Below are positions 17,008 through 26,732 of a stretch of 64,000 nucleotides of DNA, piece by piece. A program made the position numbers and the translations under genes. The notes beneath the pieces are model-generated. The model saw nothing but the letters and a program-made list of their open reading frames with translations. It was not told the DNA's origin and searched no databases. The DNA lies in assembly GCA_021790385.1 (NCBI GenBank), contig JAJYDW010000014.1:1-64000 (forward strand), read 5' to 3'. Each line of letters begins with the position of its first letter. Within the stretch, counting starts at the first letter, position 1. This stretch comes from Planctomycetota bacterium. Its GTDB lineage: Bacteria; Planctomycetota; Phycisphaerae; WQYP01.

Positions 17008-18084
17008 ATGCCCAACTTCGTTCTGCTGTCCGATCCGGACCATTATTCCCCCTGTACACAAAACATGCTCGTGGACCTGGAGTTCCGCGACTATTGGCTG
17101 GATCATTTCCTGAGTCATTTTGATCTCATTGCCCATCTGGCCATCGAAACCTATGGCGAGCAGGCCCGCCCCGCTGCCGCTGCAGCCAAACAGGCTTTGG
17201 CCCATGAATTACGGCAATTCCGCGATAATCCTGCCCGGCTCGGCGAATTGGACCTAGAAGTGCTGGGGCGAATTCGCCAGGATATTCTGCAAGCCCACAA
17301 TATTCCCGATCCATTTAAAGCCATGAAAGACCGGGAAAACACCGCCATGCTGGGCGTTTACCCGCAGGTGATTGATGAGCTTGACCGGCACCACCGCACG
17401 GATGTAGAAATGCTGCTGCTGCTGATTGAGGGGGTTTTTGCCGGCAATATATTTGATCTGGGGGCCAGTGCCACAGCCGGAAGATTTTCCAGGGAATCCC
17501 CGGATTTCGTGAAAATCCGGGCGGATCTGGCTCATTCGCGGCCATGGCTGGTGGATGATTTTGCGCAATTTTCCAGCCGGTTGTTGCACGGTCCAAGATA
17601 TAAAAAATCGCTGTTTTTCCTGGATAACGCTGGCAGCGATGCGATCTTGGGGGTTATGCCGCTGGCTCGCTGGCTGGCAAGCCGTGGTATTCAGACCACC
17701 CTGCTAGCTAATGAAGAGCCGGCTCTTAATGATTTGACCTACCGCGAATTGTGCGCTCTGTTGCCGCGACTTGCAGCGGTTGATGCGGTTTTGCGGGATT
17801 TGCTTCGTGCAGGCATGATTGTACCGGCCAGTTCCGGCGGTCGAACGCCGCTGATCGACCTGCGGCATGTTTCCGCAAGTTGCAATGCCGTTGCCGCTGG
17901 CGCGGACTTGTTGTTTCTGGAGGGTATGGGCCGCGGATTGGAAAGCAACTTTAACAGCCGCTTCACTGTGGATACAGTCAAGCTCTGCATGATTAAAGAA
18001 CCGATCATCGCCCAGCGCCACCATGGTCAGGTGTTTGATGTGGTGCTGCGGTTCGATGCCGCCCCTACAGCACCGGTTCGCTGA
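17008..18084 (+). CDS. DUF89 damage-control phosphatase (ARMT1/PANK4-like)
   Basis: A protein of 358 residues. Signatures of the DUF89 family are NAGSDAILG (residues about 207-215), which carries the metal-binding Asn-Asp, EGMGRGLESN in the C-terminal half, and a late Lys in LCMIKEP. Known for the family: cobalt- or manganese-dependent phosphatases that hydrolyse damaged or side-product sugar phosphates or phosphopantetheine derivatives. The N-terminal third is helical, as expected. AAGG precedes the ATG. The 3' end overlaps that of the convergent MFS transporter gene by 20 bases, so transcripts would overlap. Confidence 0.82.
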   Translation: MPNFVLLSDPDHYSPCTQNMLVDLEFRDYWLDHFLSHFDLIAHLAIETYGEQARPAAAAAKQALAHELRQFRDNPARLGELDLEVLGRIRQDILQAHNIPDPFKAMKDRENTAMLGVYPQVIDELDRHHRTDVEMLLLLIEGVFAGNIFDLGASATAGRFSRESPDFVKIRADLAHSRPWLVDDFAQFSSRLLHGPRYKKSLFFLDNAGSDAILGVMPLARWLASRGIQTTLLANEEPALNDLTYRELCALLPRLAAVDAVLRDLLRAGMIVPASSGGRTPLIDLRHVSASCNAVAAGADLLFLEGMGRGLESNFNSRFTVDTVKLCMIKEPIIAQRHHGQVFDVVLRFDAAPTAPVR

Positions 18085-19582
18085 CCTCGGCAATGTTGCT
18101 CGACGGCAAAGGCGCCACGTAATTTTCGTCGCCGCCATGACGCTTCCATTGCCGGTAAAACCCTATGAAAAAGAGAAACGCCGGAACGTTAAAGGCTGCC
18201 ATCCAGATCGGGCTGTAAAAGTACGCCCGGTTGTGTCCGACCACCGTAGATAGTCTATCCAGAAAAAAGCCGGCCAAAATGCCGCCAACCATTCCGCCCA
18301 CCGACCTCCAAATGGCATTAACGGAACAGAATTGTCCATAATTGGACCGCGGCAAAATACGCATCAGCATGGCTGGATCCCACATTGCCACCATGGCGGT
18401 GATGGGTGCCGCCAGTCCAACATAAATCAGCAGGCATACCAGATATACTTTGGTTATGTGGATGGTGGCGTATGCACGTAACCATCCGATGTGACTCATC
18501 AGCGGCAAGTGCAGGGCTACTGTAGCCTTGGGCGAAGGCAGCCAGAATAACCAGATCATACCCGCGGCCAGAAACAGCCAATTGAGAATCTGACCGGCAA
18601 ACACCACGCGAATAGGATGATACCGATCCGCCAGCCAGCCGGCACCCAGGATCAGCACCGCGACAAATATCTGCAGCGTACCATTGATCTGGCCGATCTG
18701 ATCTAAATTCAGACCGATTGCCTGTTGGTAGTATAGACTAAACAGGCCAATGCCGGCACCAATACCTCCTATGAACGTACATAGCCACAGGTACCAATAG
18801 ATGCGGTGGACATGGCATTCCCGTGCGTAGGTAAAGACCATGCCCAATACACCCGCGGTGTTATGGCGGTGTGGCGTGGGAGGCGGGTACTCACCCTCTC
18901 GCACATTGAAGCACATGAGGCCAAAACCACACAAATAAAGCGCCGCCGCTCCCAGAAATATTTCCGTTCCATGGCTGGCTGAATACGGAAAGATATAAAA
19001 ATTGTATACCGCTCCACACAAAATACCAACAAACCTGAACCAGGACATAAAACGCGCCAGCAGATGCGGCGGTATCACATCATTAAAAAGGTACCAGAAG
19101 GTGGTGTTCACAAACGTATTAAAGAAACTGAAGCCCAGCAGTATAATGCCCAGGGTCCACAGGATCACCTGCATCCGTGCGCCTGCGGACAGATGCAACA
19201 TGCCAAAAACAAAGCTCCCCAGTCGATCGCCAAAGGCCAGTCCTAACAGCCCCAATACCAACATCGGTAACGAAAACAAAATGAAAGGAATACGCCGCCC
19301 CCAGCGACTGCGGAAGCGGTCACTGCTGATGCTGATGATCGGATTGAAAATCGAGTAGACTGTGGTGGGAATGGTAGACAACAACAGGGCCACTTCCCAG
19401 TTCGGTGCCCCCAACGCCTTGAACTTCAACAACATGATCGGACCAGTCACACTTTCCATCAGCGTGTAACAGATGTCCCCCCAGATCAACCAGAAAAATA
19501 ACAGCGATAAAGCCACCCGCGTATACGTCAATGTACCGCATGTCCATATTTTTTCCTGGTTATCTGCACTTGCATTCGACAT
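18065..19582 (-). CDS. MFS sugar transporter, SLC45-like
   Basis: A protein of 505 residues with about 12 hydrophobic segments. The MFS loop 2-3 signature appears as SSDRFRSRWGRRIPFI, which in the SLC45/glycoside-pentoside-hexuronide type is D.....GRR.P. A second half begins around YWYLWLCTFIGG. Such transporters usually import sugars with protons. The ATG at 19582 has GAAGG about 9 bases upstream; a TTG three codons earlier is also possible. It is divergent from the GH42-like glycosidase at 20350, suggesting joint use in oligosaccharide uptake and hydrolysis. The intergenic region is long and AT-rich. Confidence 0.85.
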   Translation of the reverse strand: MSNASADNQEKIWTCGTLTYTRVALSLLFFWLIWGDICYTLMESVTGPIMLLKFKALGAPNWEVALLLSTIPTTVYSIFNPIISISSDRFRSRWGRRIPFILFSLPMLVLGLLGLAFGDRLGSFVFGMLHLSAGARMQVILWTLGIILLGFSFFNTFVNTTFWYLFNDVIPPHLLARFMSWFRFVGILCGAVYNFYIFPYSASHGTEIFLGAAALYLCGFGLMCFNVREGEYPPPTPHRHNTAGVLGMVFTYARECHVHRIYWYLWLCTFIGGIGAGIGLFSLYYQQAIGLNLDQIGQINGTLQIFVAVLILGAGWLADRYHPIRVVFAGQILNWLFLAAGMIWLFWLPSPKATVALHLPLMSHIGWLRAYATIHITKVYLVCLLIYVGLAAPITAMVAMWDPAMLMRILPRSNYGQFCSVNAIWRSVGGMVGGILAGFFLDRLSTVVGHNRAYFYSPIWMAAFNVPAFLFFIGFYRQWKRHGGDENYVAPLPSSNIAEVSEPVL

Positions 19583-20349
19583 CAGCAACAACCTTCACGT
19601 TCGTCATGATGAGCAGGCAAGATAACCGATCCCGGCACAAGTTACAATATTATTTTACCACAAACCATTTTATTATTTCATACATTTACCATATTTAATT
19701 CACTCATGACGTTACTGTAACCTTGTCGCCTGATCGAATGCGCGTGGGACTCCCCCTATGGTTGGCGGAGGAACGCCATCAAGGTCGGCGTTCCCGCAAG
19801 CTCCAGTGATTCAGCCGTTGCCTTACTGGATGATCCCGTCATTGCGTCTGCAATTCCGGACTTGCGATTCAAATATTTTTCACGACCCATTTTCTGACAT
19901 GACTCTTCTATTGGGACACAACAAAGACACACATTGTGCATCTGTGAGCCAGTCAGCCCCGCCCAATAAGCAGCTTTCCACATCCAACCTTAACTCAACA
20001 CCACCGGTATTTTACACCCCGGCCGATATTCAGCGCCAACGTTACCATGTAAATATGGTATCCGTAGTATCGTCGGCCATTGGCTCAACTATCACAGGCC
20101 ACACCATTATGTTCATCGCGTCGCTGGGCTGCCCCACACCATAGTCGATCTTTAGAGCTGATTTTAATGGTAAAGTTATAAAATAAACTTGGTGCCTGCC
20201 TATTGACATGAATAAAACCGGAATCTATGTTGGCGCAGGCGGGAGTGAACGCGGGCCCGGCCGAGAAAATCCCGGTGTGTATGCAATAAGGCCTGATCAT
20301 CTATAGTGCCAAAACTTGTAATTTCCACACTTGATAAGGATTATTAGCC
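19583..20349. other. Long intergenic region between the MFS and GH42-like genes
   Basis: The 767-base region starts AT-rich (19640-19710) and holds a strong promoter for the plus-strand gene at 20203-20231. A weak minus-strand candidate for the transporter (TTGTAA-N17-TATCTT) lies just before its start. Short frames on both strands (about 60-130 codons) have no ribosome sites or recognisable families, and I do not call them genes. No clear operator palindrome was found. Confidence 0.5.
20203..20231 (+). promoter_or_regulatory. Sigma70-like promoter of the GH42-like gene
   Basis: TTGACA, 17-base spacer, TATGTT. The transcript would start near 20238, about 112 bases before the ATG at 20350. 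This is the best consensus match seen in the window. Confidence 0.65.
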
Positions 20350-21948
20350 ATGCAGCAGCCAAAACGCATCAACATCGGATGGCATTGGGAACGCGACTAT
20401 TCCCGGGAGTCCCATGACTACCTTAAAAGTATTGGTGCCACCACGGTAGAAACCTACGTGAAATGGATTGATATCGAGCCGGAGCCTGGCCAGATAACCT
20501 TTAAAAGCTTTGATCGGGCATTGGACCATTTTGTCCGTTATGGTGTGAAATGGCAGCCCTTTTTAATCTGCGGACCTTGGTACGCTACCCCGTATTGGTT
20601 CCGCGAATCCAAGGATAGCCATTTTTTTCGCTGCCTGGAACACAACAATAATTCCGGTATCCAGTCCATCTGGAATCAAAAGTTTCAGGCACCAACACGG
20701 CATTTTCTCAAACTCTTTCACGACCATTATCTCCATCGGATGGATCAGATAGATTCGCTTTTACTGGGTATCAGCGGCGATTATGGCGAGGCCATTTTCC
20801 CCTGTATCGGCAACTTTGACGGACAGTATCACACCCACCGCGGATTCTGGTGCAACGACACCGCCGCTATTGAGGATTTTCGCCGTCATTGCCAAAGACT
20901 ATGGAAAAACATCCAGGCTCTCAATGCCCGCTGGGGTACCACATACCGGGATTTTGGCCAGGTTTGGCCATTCCTCAAACAAAATGCCCCGTCACGCCGG
21001 GCCATGGTGGATCAGGTGTATTGGTATCGTGGGGCGATGCTCCACCACGCGGAATTTTGGATTCGAGAAGCCCGCAAGCTTTGGCCGACCAAGGATATGT
21101 ATCTGTGCATGGGCGGTGATGGCTCCGCTGAAGAAGGTCAACATTACGCCGCCGCCGCCGAGCTTTGTGCTAAATACCGCGTGGGCATTCGCGACACCAA
21201 CGCACGTGACCATTTCCGTTTTCTTAACACCTATCAATGTTCAACCGCCGTCGGTACCAATTTTCACCGCACCTACTGCGGATTTGAATCTTCCCACGGC
21301 TCCACGCCTGAATTTATCGTGGCCCGGATGTTTGCCTTCATCATCAGCAATGCCCGCGAATTCCACGAATACAGCTTTCTGGGCAAGAAAAAAGTTATCG
21401 GTAACTTTCGCCGCTTTCGCAAATGGATGGAACTGCGCTTTCAGCGGAAAGTGGATGTGGCAGTGCTGTCGTCAGAAGCTTACGTAAACTGGGTGCATGA
21501 ACATGCCACCGCATGGGATATCAAGGAATTTCCATGGGGTTTACCAAAGCCGCCTCATGACTTATATACCACGCTGCGCTACTATTTTGATTTTGACCTG
21601 GTCAACGACACCTTGGTGCGTGCCGGCATTTTAAAGAAGTACAAGGTCCTTCTGGTGCCCGCATTCACCATCATCGAAGAGGAAATTGTCAGGGCAGTCT
21701 GCAAGTACCTGGCTGCGGGCGGCCAGGTGATTGTGTATGGCGGCGAAACACCCCAGACCGTCGAAGGCCGGACCGCAACCATGGATGGTGCTACTGCCAT
21801 TTCCACCTTGCCCGCACTGCTGCGGCAGCTACGCACGATGGCCATCCGCGTCAAACTCAAAAAAGACGATATTTTTGAGGCCATGAGCCACGATGGCAAA
21901 ATCCTCTGTTACGACCAAAAACACCACCGAATTTACTGGAAGCGGTGA
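20350..21948 (+). CDS. GH42-like glycoside hydrolase (putative beta-galactosidase)
   Basis: A protein of 532 residues. The N-terminal (beta/alpha)8-barrel opens with INIGWHWERDY and IGATTVETYVKWIDIEPEPG, a typical start of GH42/clan-A enzymes (motif of moving from the first strand to W...EP..G). GISGDYGEAIFP near residue 145 is a plausible acid/base Glu strand-4 motif. The second half (about 370-500) looks like a flavodoxin-like trimerisation domain (VAVLSSEAYVNW, YKVLLVPAFTII, GGQVIVYGG), as in GH42. No signal peptide is seen, so a cytoplasmic enzyme is expected. It is shorter than most GH42 proteins (about 650-700), so membership of a sister family is possible. AAGGA precedes the ATG. Confidence 0.75.
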   Translation: MQQPKRINIGWHWERDYSRESHDYLKSIGATTVETYVKWIDIEPEPGQITFKSFDRALDHFVRYGVKWQPFLICGPWYATPYWFRESKDSHFFRCLEHNNNSGIQSIWNQKFQAPTRHFLKLFHDHYLHRMDQIDSLLLGISGDYGEAIFPCIGNFDGQYHTHRGFWCNDTAAIEDFRRHCQRLWKNIQALNARWGTTYRDFGQVWPFLKQNAPSRRAMVDQVYWYRGAMLHHAEFWIREARKLWPTKDMYLCMGGDGSAEEGQHYAAAAELCAKYRVGIRDTNARDHFRFLNTYQCSTAVGTNFHRTYCGFESSHGSTPEFIVARMFAFIISNAREFHEYSFLGKKKVIGNFRRFRKWMELRFQRKVDVAVLSSEAYVNWVHEHATAWDIKEFPWGLPKPPHDLYTTLRYYFDFDLVNDTLVRAGILKKYKVLLVPAFTIIEEEIVRAVCKYLAAGGQVIVYGGETPQTVEGRTATMDGATAISTLPALLRQLRTMAIRVKLKKDDIFEAMSHDGKILCYDQKHHRIYWKR

Positions 21949-22175
21949 ACCAATGCATTTTCCGGACGAAGCTCACTCGCTCTGCGAAGTCTGAAAGGAT
22001 GCCGACACCGGCCTTATGTTTCGGAACCTGTTCCAGGCACGTGTGAACAGGCACTGCAGTTATTCACCGCACAATACAAATCGGAATCCGGCGGAGCCGA
22101 TGATGACCGCATATATTGGCACTGTGCCTAATCATTGGCATTCCGGCTCTCTCTTACCAATGTGCATGGCATATT

Positions 22176-22248
22176 GGGCGTTGAGGGGCTCGAACCCCCG
22201 ACCTTACGGGTGTGATCCGTACGCTCTAACCAACTGAGCTAAACGCCC
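22176..22248 (-). tRNA. tRNA-Val (anticodon CAC)
   Basis: The minus strand folds as a 73-nt cloverleaf. The acceptor arm is GGGCGTT paired with AACGCCC, the D arm is GCTC-AGTTGGTTA-GAGC, and the anticodon arm is TACGG-ATCACAC-CCGTA, giving CAC. The T arm is GGGGG-TTCGAGC-CCCTC, with one non-Watson-Crick pair. The 3' CCA is not encoded. Confidence 0.95.
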
Positions 22249-22505
22249 GATCACCAACGTTATATTTTACTCCATGGAAAAACTACGATCAACTCAACGC
22301 CCAACACGCGAAAAATTGGCACCGTGGAATTCCATGTGCCATCAGGGCTGGGCTATAGTGAAACTGCCATTGAAAGAACAGGCAATGTGGCTACGGTTCA
22401 GAGACCAGTCAAGCCAGGAATCACATAACGCTGCTTGCGGCAGACGGGGCATCGCATACAATCCATGGCTGTTGGCAACGTTGCCGTAGAAAACAGGAGT
22501 TGGGC

Positions 22506-23909
22506 GTGTCGAATGCAAAATTTGATTTGGTGATTGTCGGGTCCGGTCCGGGAGGGTATGTGGCTGCGGTGCGTGCGGCACAATTAGGAAAGTCTGTAGC
22601 CTGTGTGGAACGCTCTGAACCGGGCGGCATTTGTCTGAACTGGGGCTGCATTCCAACCAAGGCCTTGATCCAGGATGCCCATCTTTTCAGTTCGCTCCAG
22701 CATGCCGCACCGATGTACGGCATTGGCGTGGAAACCGCTAAACTGCAATGGCACAAAATTGTGCAGCGCAGTCGCGGCTGCGCCGACACGCTTAGCAAGG
22801 GTATCGAATTCTTATTCAAAAAAAATAAGATTACTCGCTACACCGGTAGCGGCTTTGTAGCTGCCCCTAACACCGTGGAGGTGCGGTCGGCCAGCGGCAA
22901 GGTTTCAGAAACAATTTCCGCCGAAAAAATTCTTATATGCACCGGTGCCCGCAGCCGCGAATTGCCGGGAATCAAAGCTGACGGTAAATGTATTATCACC
23001 AGTCGCGAAGCGATGACGTTGCCGATCATTCCCAAACGTATGGCCATCATCGGGGCGGGGGCTATCGGTGTGGAATTTGCATACATTTATAACGCCTTTG
23101 GCACCCAGGTGACCCTGATTGAAATGTTGCCGGCGATTTTGCCCATTGAAGATACGGATGTGAGTTCGCGTCTGCAGACCATATTCACCAAGCGCGGTAT
23201 TGACATTAAAACTAATACGCGAACAGAAAAAGTGGATATCACGGACAAAGGGGCACGGCTGACGATTGTTGATCAGGCAACCCACAAGAGCAGCACGGTG
23301 GAGGCGGATGTGGTATTGGTGGCGGTGGGTGTTACCGGCAATGTGGAAAATCTTTTTGCCCCTGTAGTCACACCGCGAATTGAAAAGGGAGCGATCAAGG
23401 TGGATAAAACCTTTCAGACGACCGTGCCGGGGCTTTATGCCGCCGGAGATGTTATTGGGCCACCCTGGCTGGCTCATGTGGCAAGCTTGGAATCCACCAT
23501 TGCCGTGGAACGGATGTTTAACGTGGGCCAGCGCGAGATGGACTACAGCCTGATTCCCGGCTGTACGTACTGTTATCCCCAGGTAGCCAGCGTGGGCTGG
23601 ACGGAGAAGCAGTGCCAGGAAAAAGGGATTGATTATGAGGTTGGCCGGTACAATTTCGCTAACAATGGTAAAGCGGTAGCACTGGGAGAAACCGAGGGGT
23701 TTGTGAAATTGATTTTCGACAAAAAATATGGCGAACTGCTGGGCGGCCATATTCTCGGCGCGGAAGCTACGGAAATGCTGCAAGAATTGGTTTTGGCCAA
23801 GCGCTTGGAGGCCACCAGGGATGAAATCGCGCAAACCATTCATGCGCATCCCACGATGTCCGAAGCGGTCATGGATGCGGCGATGGCCGCGTCAGGCCAG
23901 GGCCATTAA
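22506..23909 (+). CDS. lpdA: Dihydrolipoyl dehydrogenase (E3)
   Basis: A protein of 467 residues. It has the FAD Rossmann motif IVGSGPGGY (10-18), the redox-active disulfide GICLNWGCIPTKAL (Cys43, Cys48), the NAD motif IGAGAIGVEFA, the second FAD motif GLYAAGDVIG, and the C-terminal AHPTMSE with the active-site His-Glu pair. It reoxidises lipoamide in 2-oxoacid dehydrogenase complexes or the glycine cleavage system. The start is GTG 22506, 6 bases after AGGAG; an in-frame TTG at 22500 overlaps that site. The E1/E2 genes are not adjacent. The lepB gene follows 23 bases downstream and probably shares the transcript. Confidence 0.95.
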   Translation: MSNAKFDLVIVGSGPGGYVAAVRAAQLGKSVACVERSEPGGICLNWGCIPTKALIQDAHLFSSLQHAAPMYGIGVETAKLQWHKIVQRSRGCADTLSKGIEFLFKKNKITRYTGSGFVAAPNTVEVRSASGKVSETISAEKILICTGARSRELPGIKADGKCIITSREAMTLPIIPKRMAIIGAGAIGVEFAYIYNAFGTQVTLIEMLPAILPIEDTDVSSRLQTIFTKRGIDIKTNTRTEKVDITDKGARLTIVDQATHKSSTVEADVVLVAVGVTGNVENLFAPVVTPRIEKGAIKVDKTFQTTVPGLYAAGDVIGPPWLAHVASLESTIAVERMFNVGQREMDYSLIPGCTYCYPQVASVGWTEKQCQEKGIDYEVGRYNFANNGKAVALGETEGFVKLIFDKKYGELLGGHILGAEATEMLQELVLAKRLEATRDEIAQTIHAHPTMSEAVMDAAMAASGQGH

Positions 23910-23932
23910 AATGCGCACACAAGGAGCGTTTA

Positions 23933-25723
23933 GTGCCATCCGAAGATAATCCATTGCTGAATCGTCCGCAAAGCACTTCCGGCAATACCGGAGGGCCTGT
24001 TGCGCCCGTTCCGCCAATCGCGGCCAACGTCGGCGAAACATCTGCAAGTCGCACAACCCTCCCAACAACGCCTGGTGCAAACATTCACCACCAGCAGGGT
24101 ACCACCAACTCCGGCTCGGCCCGCGATATTCTGGAAGCGGTCATCCTGGCGCTTATTTTGGCCTTTACCTTCCGTACTTTTATGGTCGAGGCGTATGTTA
24201 TCCCGACCGGGTCTATGGCCCCCACACTCAACGGTGCCCACTTTCGGGTGATATGCCCACAGTGCGGCTGGGTATTCGATGCCAATGCCAATGTCGACCA
24301 GCAGTGGGTGCGGCACTACGGCATGGCCAACATTTCCAATGGAGAGCTGACCAATCCATACGCCATTAACAGCCCGCCTTATATTACCTGCCCCAACTGT
24401 CATTTTCCGATTCCGGTTACCAGCCTGCCGGACCAGCCCGTTATTCGCCGCCGGTTACAGGTACAAAACGGCTTTGAAAACCTGTATTTTCCATATGCCC
24501 GCAATGGCGATCGAATATTGGTTATGAAATATCTTTATTGGTTTGACCCGCCTAAACGCTGGGATATTGTGGTTTTCAAGGAACCGCTCAATGGTCAACA
24601 GAACTATATCAAGCGGCTGGTCGGGTTGCCGCACAACACCGTCGAAATCGTCGGCGGAAACGTGTACATAAACGGCGTCATTGCCCACAAACCGCCCACG
24701 GTCGAAAAGGCCATGCTGCAATTGGTGTACGATAACGACTTTTATCCGCGGGATGCCGGCAAAACTCGCCGTAACGGTCGTGTGTGGACTAATCCATGGA
24801 TTGCTGTGCGGCAGGGACCATACAGCGGCCATTGGAATACTGGCGGGCCGGTGATACGGTTTGCCACGGCGAACCCGGCCGGGCGCGGCCAACTTTCATT
24901 TCAGCAACGCGGTCATTATCTGTTAAATGGAGAAGGCTACGACGCCACGTTTCCCCGACATCAGGAAAATCATCTGGTGGGGGATTTGTACATTTCGGCA
25001 GTCTGGCAATCAACAAGTCCTTCTAGTGCCATCAGCCTGGTGCTTGGCACAAGATCTAACCGTTATAAGGTGTCCCTCCAGCATGATGGCGAAATCGGCC
25101 TGTACCGGTGGATTTCCGCTCAAAAGAGCTTCGTACCGGTAAGCCCGGCCCGGCTGGATTTTATGAAGAAGATCACACCCCTGCATCCTGGAATCCCTTA
25201 CTCCGTCAGCATGAGCAACCTCGATCACCAGGTTCGATTTTGGTTCAATCATCATCTGGTGCTGCAGTACACACCGCGGTGGACGGTTCGCCAGGCTTTG
25301 AAGTTCCGTGATTATCAAATTGAATATGGCCGGGAGATTCCCAGAATATTTGTGAATGTTACAGGTGTATGTACCCTGCGGCATCTGAACCTGATGCGCG
25401 ATATTTACTACACTCAAACCCATGTTGAAAATTCGCAAGGCAGCGATCTGGGACCGGGAACTGCTACCGCAGGCCATCCGCTGAAGCTCCACGCAGGTGA
25501 GTATTTTATGCTCGGTGATAATTCCGCCTACAGCGCGGATGGCCGTGTGTGGGATCGGGTGGATCCAGCTTTGGCCGACCTGCACTTGCATATAGGCGTG
25601 GTGCCGCAGCGCTATATTCTGGGGAAGGCGTTTATGGTCTATTGGCCGACGGGTTTCCGGCTCTTTGATGGCCACGGCTGGCCCCTTATTCCAAATGTCG
25701 GAAAAATGCGTCTGACACGCTGA
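23933..25723 (+). CDS. lepB: Signal peptidase I with zinc-ribbon and beta-sandwich-like insertions
   Basis: A protein of 596 residues, more than twice the common size. After a Pro/Thr-rich cytoplasmic tail, one membrane segment (about 66-84) leads to YVIPTGSMAPTL with the catalytic Ser94. Between box B and box D sits an insert with two Cys pairs, CPQCGW (108/111) and CPNCHF (153/156), a likely zinc ribbon. The catalytic Lys227 lies in NYIKRLVGLP. A further insert of about 250 residues follows INGVIAHKPP and contains segments like YKVSLQHDGEIGLYRW and QVRFWFNHHLVLQYTP, reminiscent of LamG/concanavalin-type sandwiches. Box E, MLGDNSAYSADGR, is near residue 527. It removes signal peptides at the membrane. 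GTG start with AAGGAG 7 bases upstream. Confidence 0.9.
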   Translation: MPSEDNPLLNRPQSTSGNTGGPVAPVPPIAANVGETSASRTTLPTTPGANIHHQQGTTNSGSARDILEAVILALILAFTFRTFMVEAYVIPTGSMAPTLNGAHFRVICPQCGWVFDANANVDQQWVRHYGMANISNGELTNPYAINSPPYITCPNCHFPIPVTSLPDQPVIRRRLQVQNGFENLYFPYARNGDRILVMKYLYWFDPPKRWDIVVFKEPLNGQQNYIKRLVGLPHNTVEIVGGNVYINGVIAHKPPTVEKAMLQLVYDNDFYPRDAGKTRRNGRVWTNPWIAVRQGPYSGHWNTGGPVIRFATANPAGRGQLSFQQRGHYLLNGEGYDATFPRHQENHLVGDLYISAVWQSTSPSSAISLVLGTRSNRYKVSLQHDGEIGLYRWISAQKSFVPVSPARLDFMKKITPLHPGIPYSVSMSNLDHQVRFWFNHHLVLQYTPRWTVRQALKFRDYQIEYGREIPRIFVNVTGVCTLRHLNLMRDIYYTQTHVENSQGSDLGPGTATAGHPLKLHAGEYFMLGDNSAYSADGRVWDRVDPALADLHLHIGVVPQRYILGKAFMVYWPTGFRLFDGHGWPLIPNVGKMRLTR

Positions 25724-25826
25724 TCGCCGCGTAAAATGACGGTACCTATCGCAAATTCCTGCCTTGCCATTTTTCTTAGGTTATAAATCCGTGCTAAAAC
25801 CGCTAAGCGGACCTGCAGCGCTGGCA

Positions 25827-26666
25827 CTACACCAGCACCTTGCGCAAATGGGCAATGCTCCTTCTGGCGGCGTATTCCGGCTGATCTGGATACGTATACA
25901 GTTCTACCGTTACAAAGCGGTCATAACCGATGGCATCCAAGGCACGTTTTAAGGCAACAAAATCAAACGTGCCCAGGCCGGGAATCAGGTGATAATGCTT
26001 TCGGCCGGGCAGGTCTTCAATATGGCAGTTCCAGATGCGTCCGCGCAGCAACTTTAGTGCGGACGGGACATCTTCACCAAGCACCACGCTATGGCCGATA
26101 TCCAGGTTCGCCCCCAGCATGGGACTGCCCAACGTATCAATTAGATCGCGCAGTTCAGTCGCCCATTCCACCAGCAAACCCGGTTCACATTCAATACCAA
26201 TGCGTATATTGAGCTTTTGTGCTGTATCCAGAATAGGCCGGAGATTTTCTTTCAACATTTTCAGCGCTTTCTCCGGCGGCATCGTGGGCAGCGCCTTGCC
26301 GCTGGTAATGCTGATGTTGTCGGCTCCGATGGCCTGGGCAAATTTCAGGGTATTACGGATCATGCGGGCACGATCACGACGCAGTTTTGGCAACGGAGAT
26401 ACAAGTGACGGCTCAAAAAAAGGCTCGGGTGGAGCATCCTTCCAGTAACCAAAGGTGCAGTTGGCGTTGATATTGCTCACCGCCAGGCCGTGCTTGTCCA
26501 GAAGTTTGCGGATTTTCGCTGCCAGTGCCGCATCGAAGCGATCCGGATACCAATGCGGCTTGTCGGCCAGAATCTCAACGCCGGTGTAGCCGCAGCGGGC
26601 AATACCGGCCATGGCCGCGGCCAGACTCTGGTGCGCAAACGCATTGGTGGAAAAAGCCAGTTTCAT
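25827..26666 (-). CDS. Sugar phosphate isomerase/epimerase-like TIM barrel
   Basis: A protein of 279 residues of the xylose-isomerase-like (AP endonuclease 2) fold. It shows the metal-site pattern expected for the fold: GYTGVEILAD with a strand-2 Glu, IRIGIECEPG (Glu), GANLDIGHS (Asp/His), NCHIEDLPG and FVTVELYTY (final Glu). The substrate is unknown. Family members include hydroxypyruvate isomerases, inosose isomerases and tagatose epimerases. It is the last gene of a run of minus-strand genes that begins with ilvD. No signal peptide is present. Confidence 0.83.
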   Translation of the reverse strand: MKLAFSTNAFAHQSLAAAMAGIARCGYTGVEILADKPHWYPDRFDAALAAKIRKLLDKHGLAVSNINANCTFGYWKDAPPEPFFEPSLVSPLPKLRRDRARMIRNTLKFAQAIGADNISITSGKALPTMPPEKALKMLKENLRPILDTAQKLNIRIGIECEPGLLVEWATELRDLIDTLGSPMLGANLDIGHSVVLGEDVPSALKLLRGRIWNCHIEDLPGRKHYHLIPGLGTFDFVALKRALDAIGYDRFVTVELYTYPDQPEYAARRSIAHLRKVLV

Positions 26667-26732
26667 TTTATCCTCGTATTTACTATCGCGCGGATCAGAC
26701 CAACCCTGATCCGATCCCGCACCGAAACAATT

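Noticed and set aside
19758-20144. Open frame of 128 codons in the intergenic region.
   Set aside because: No ribosome site, low-complexity composition and no recognisable family.
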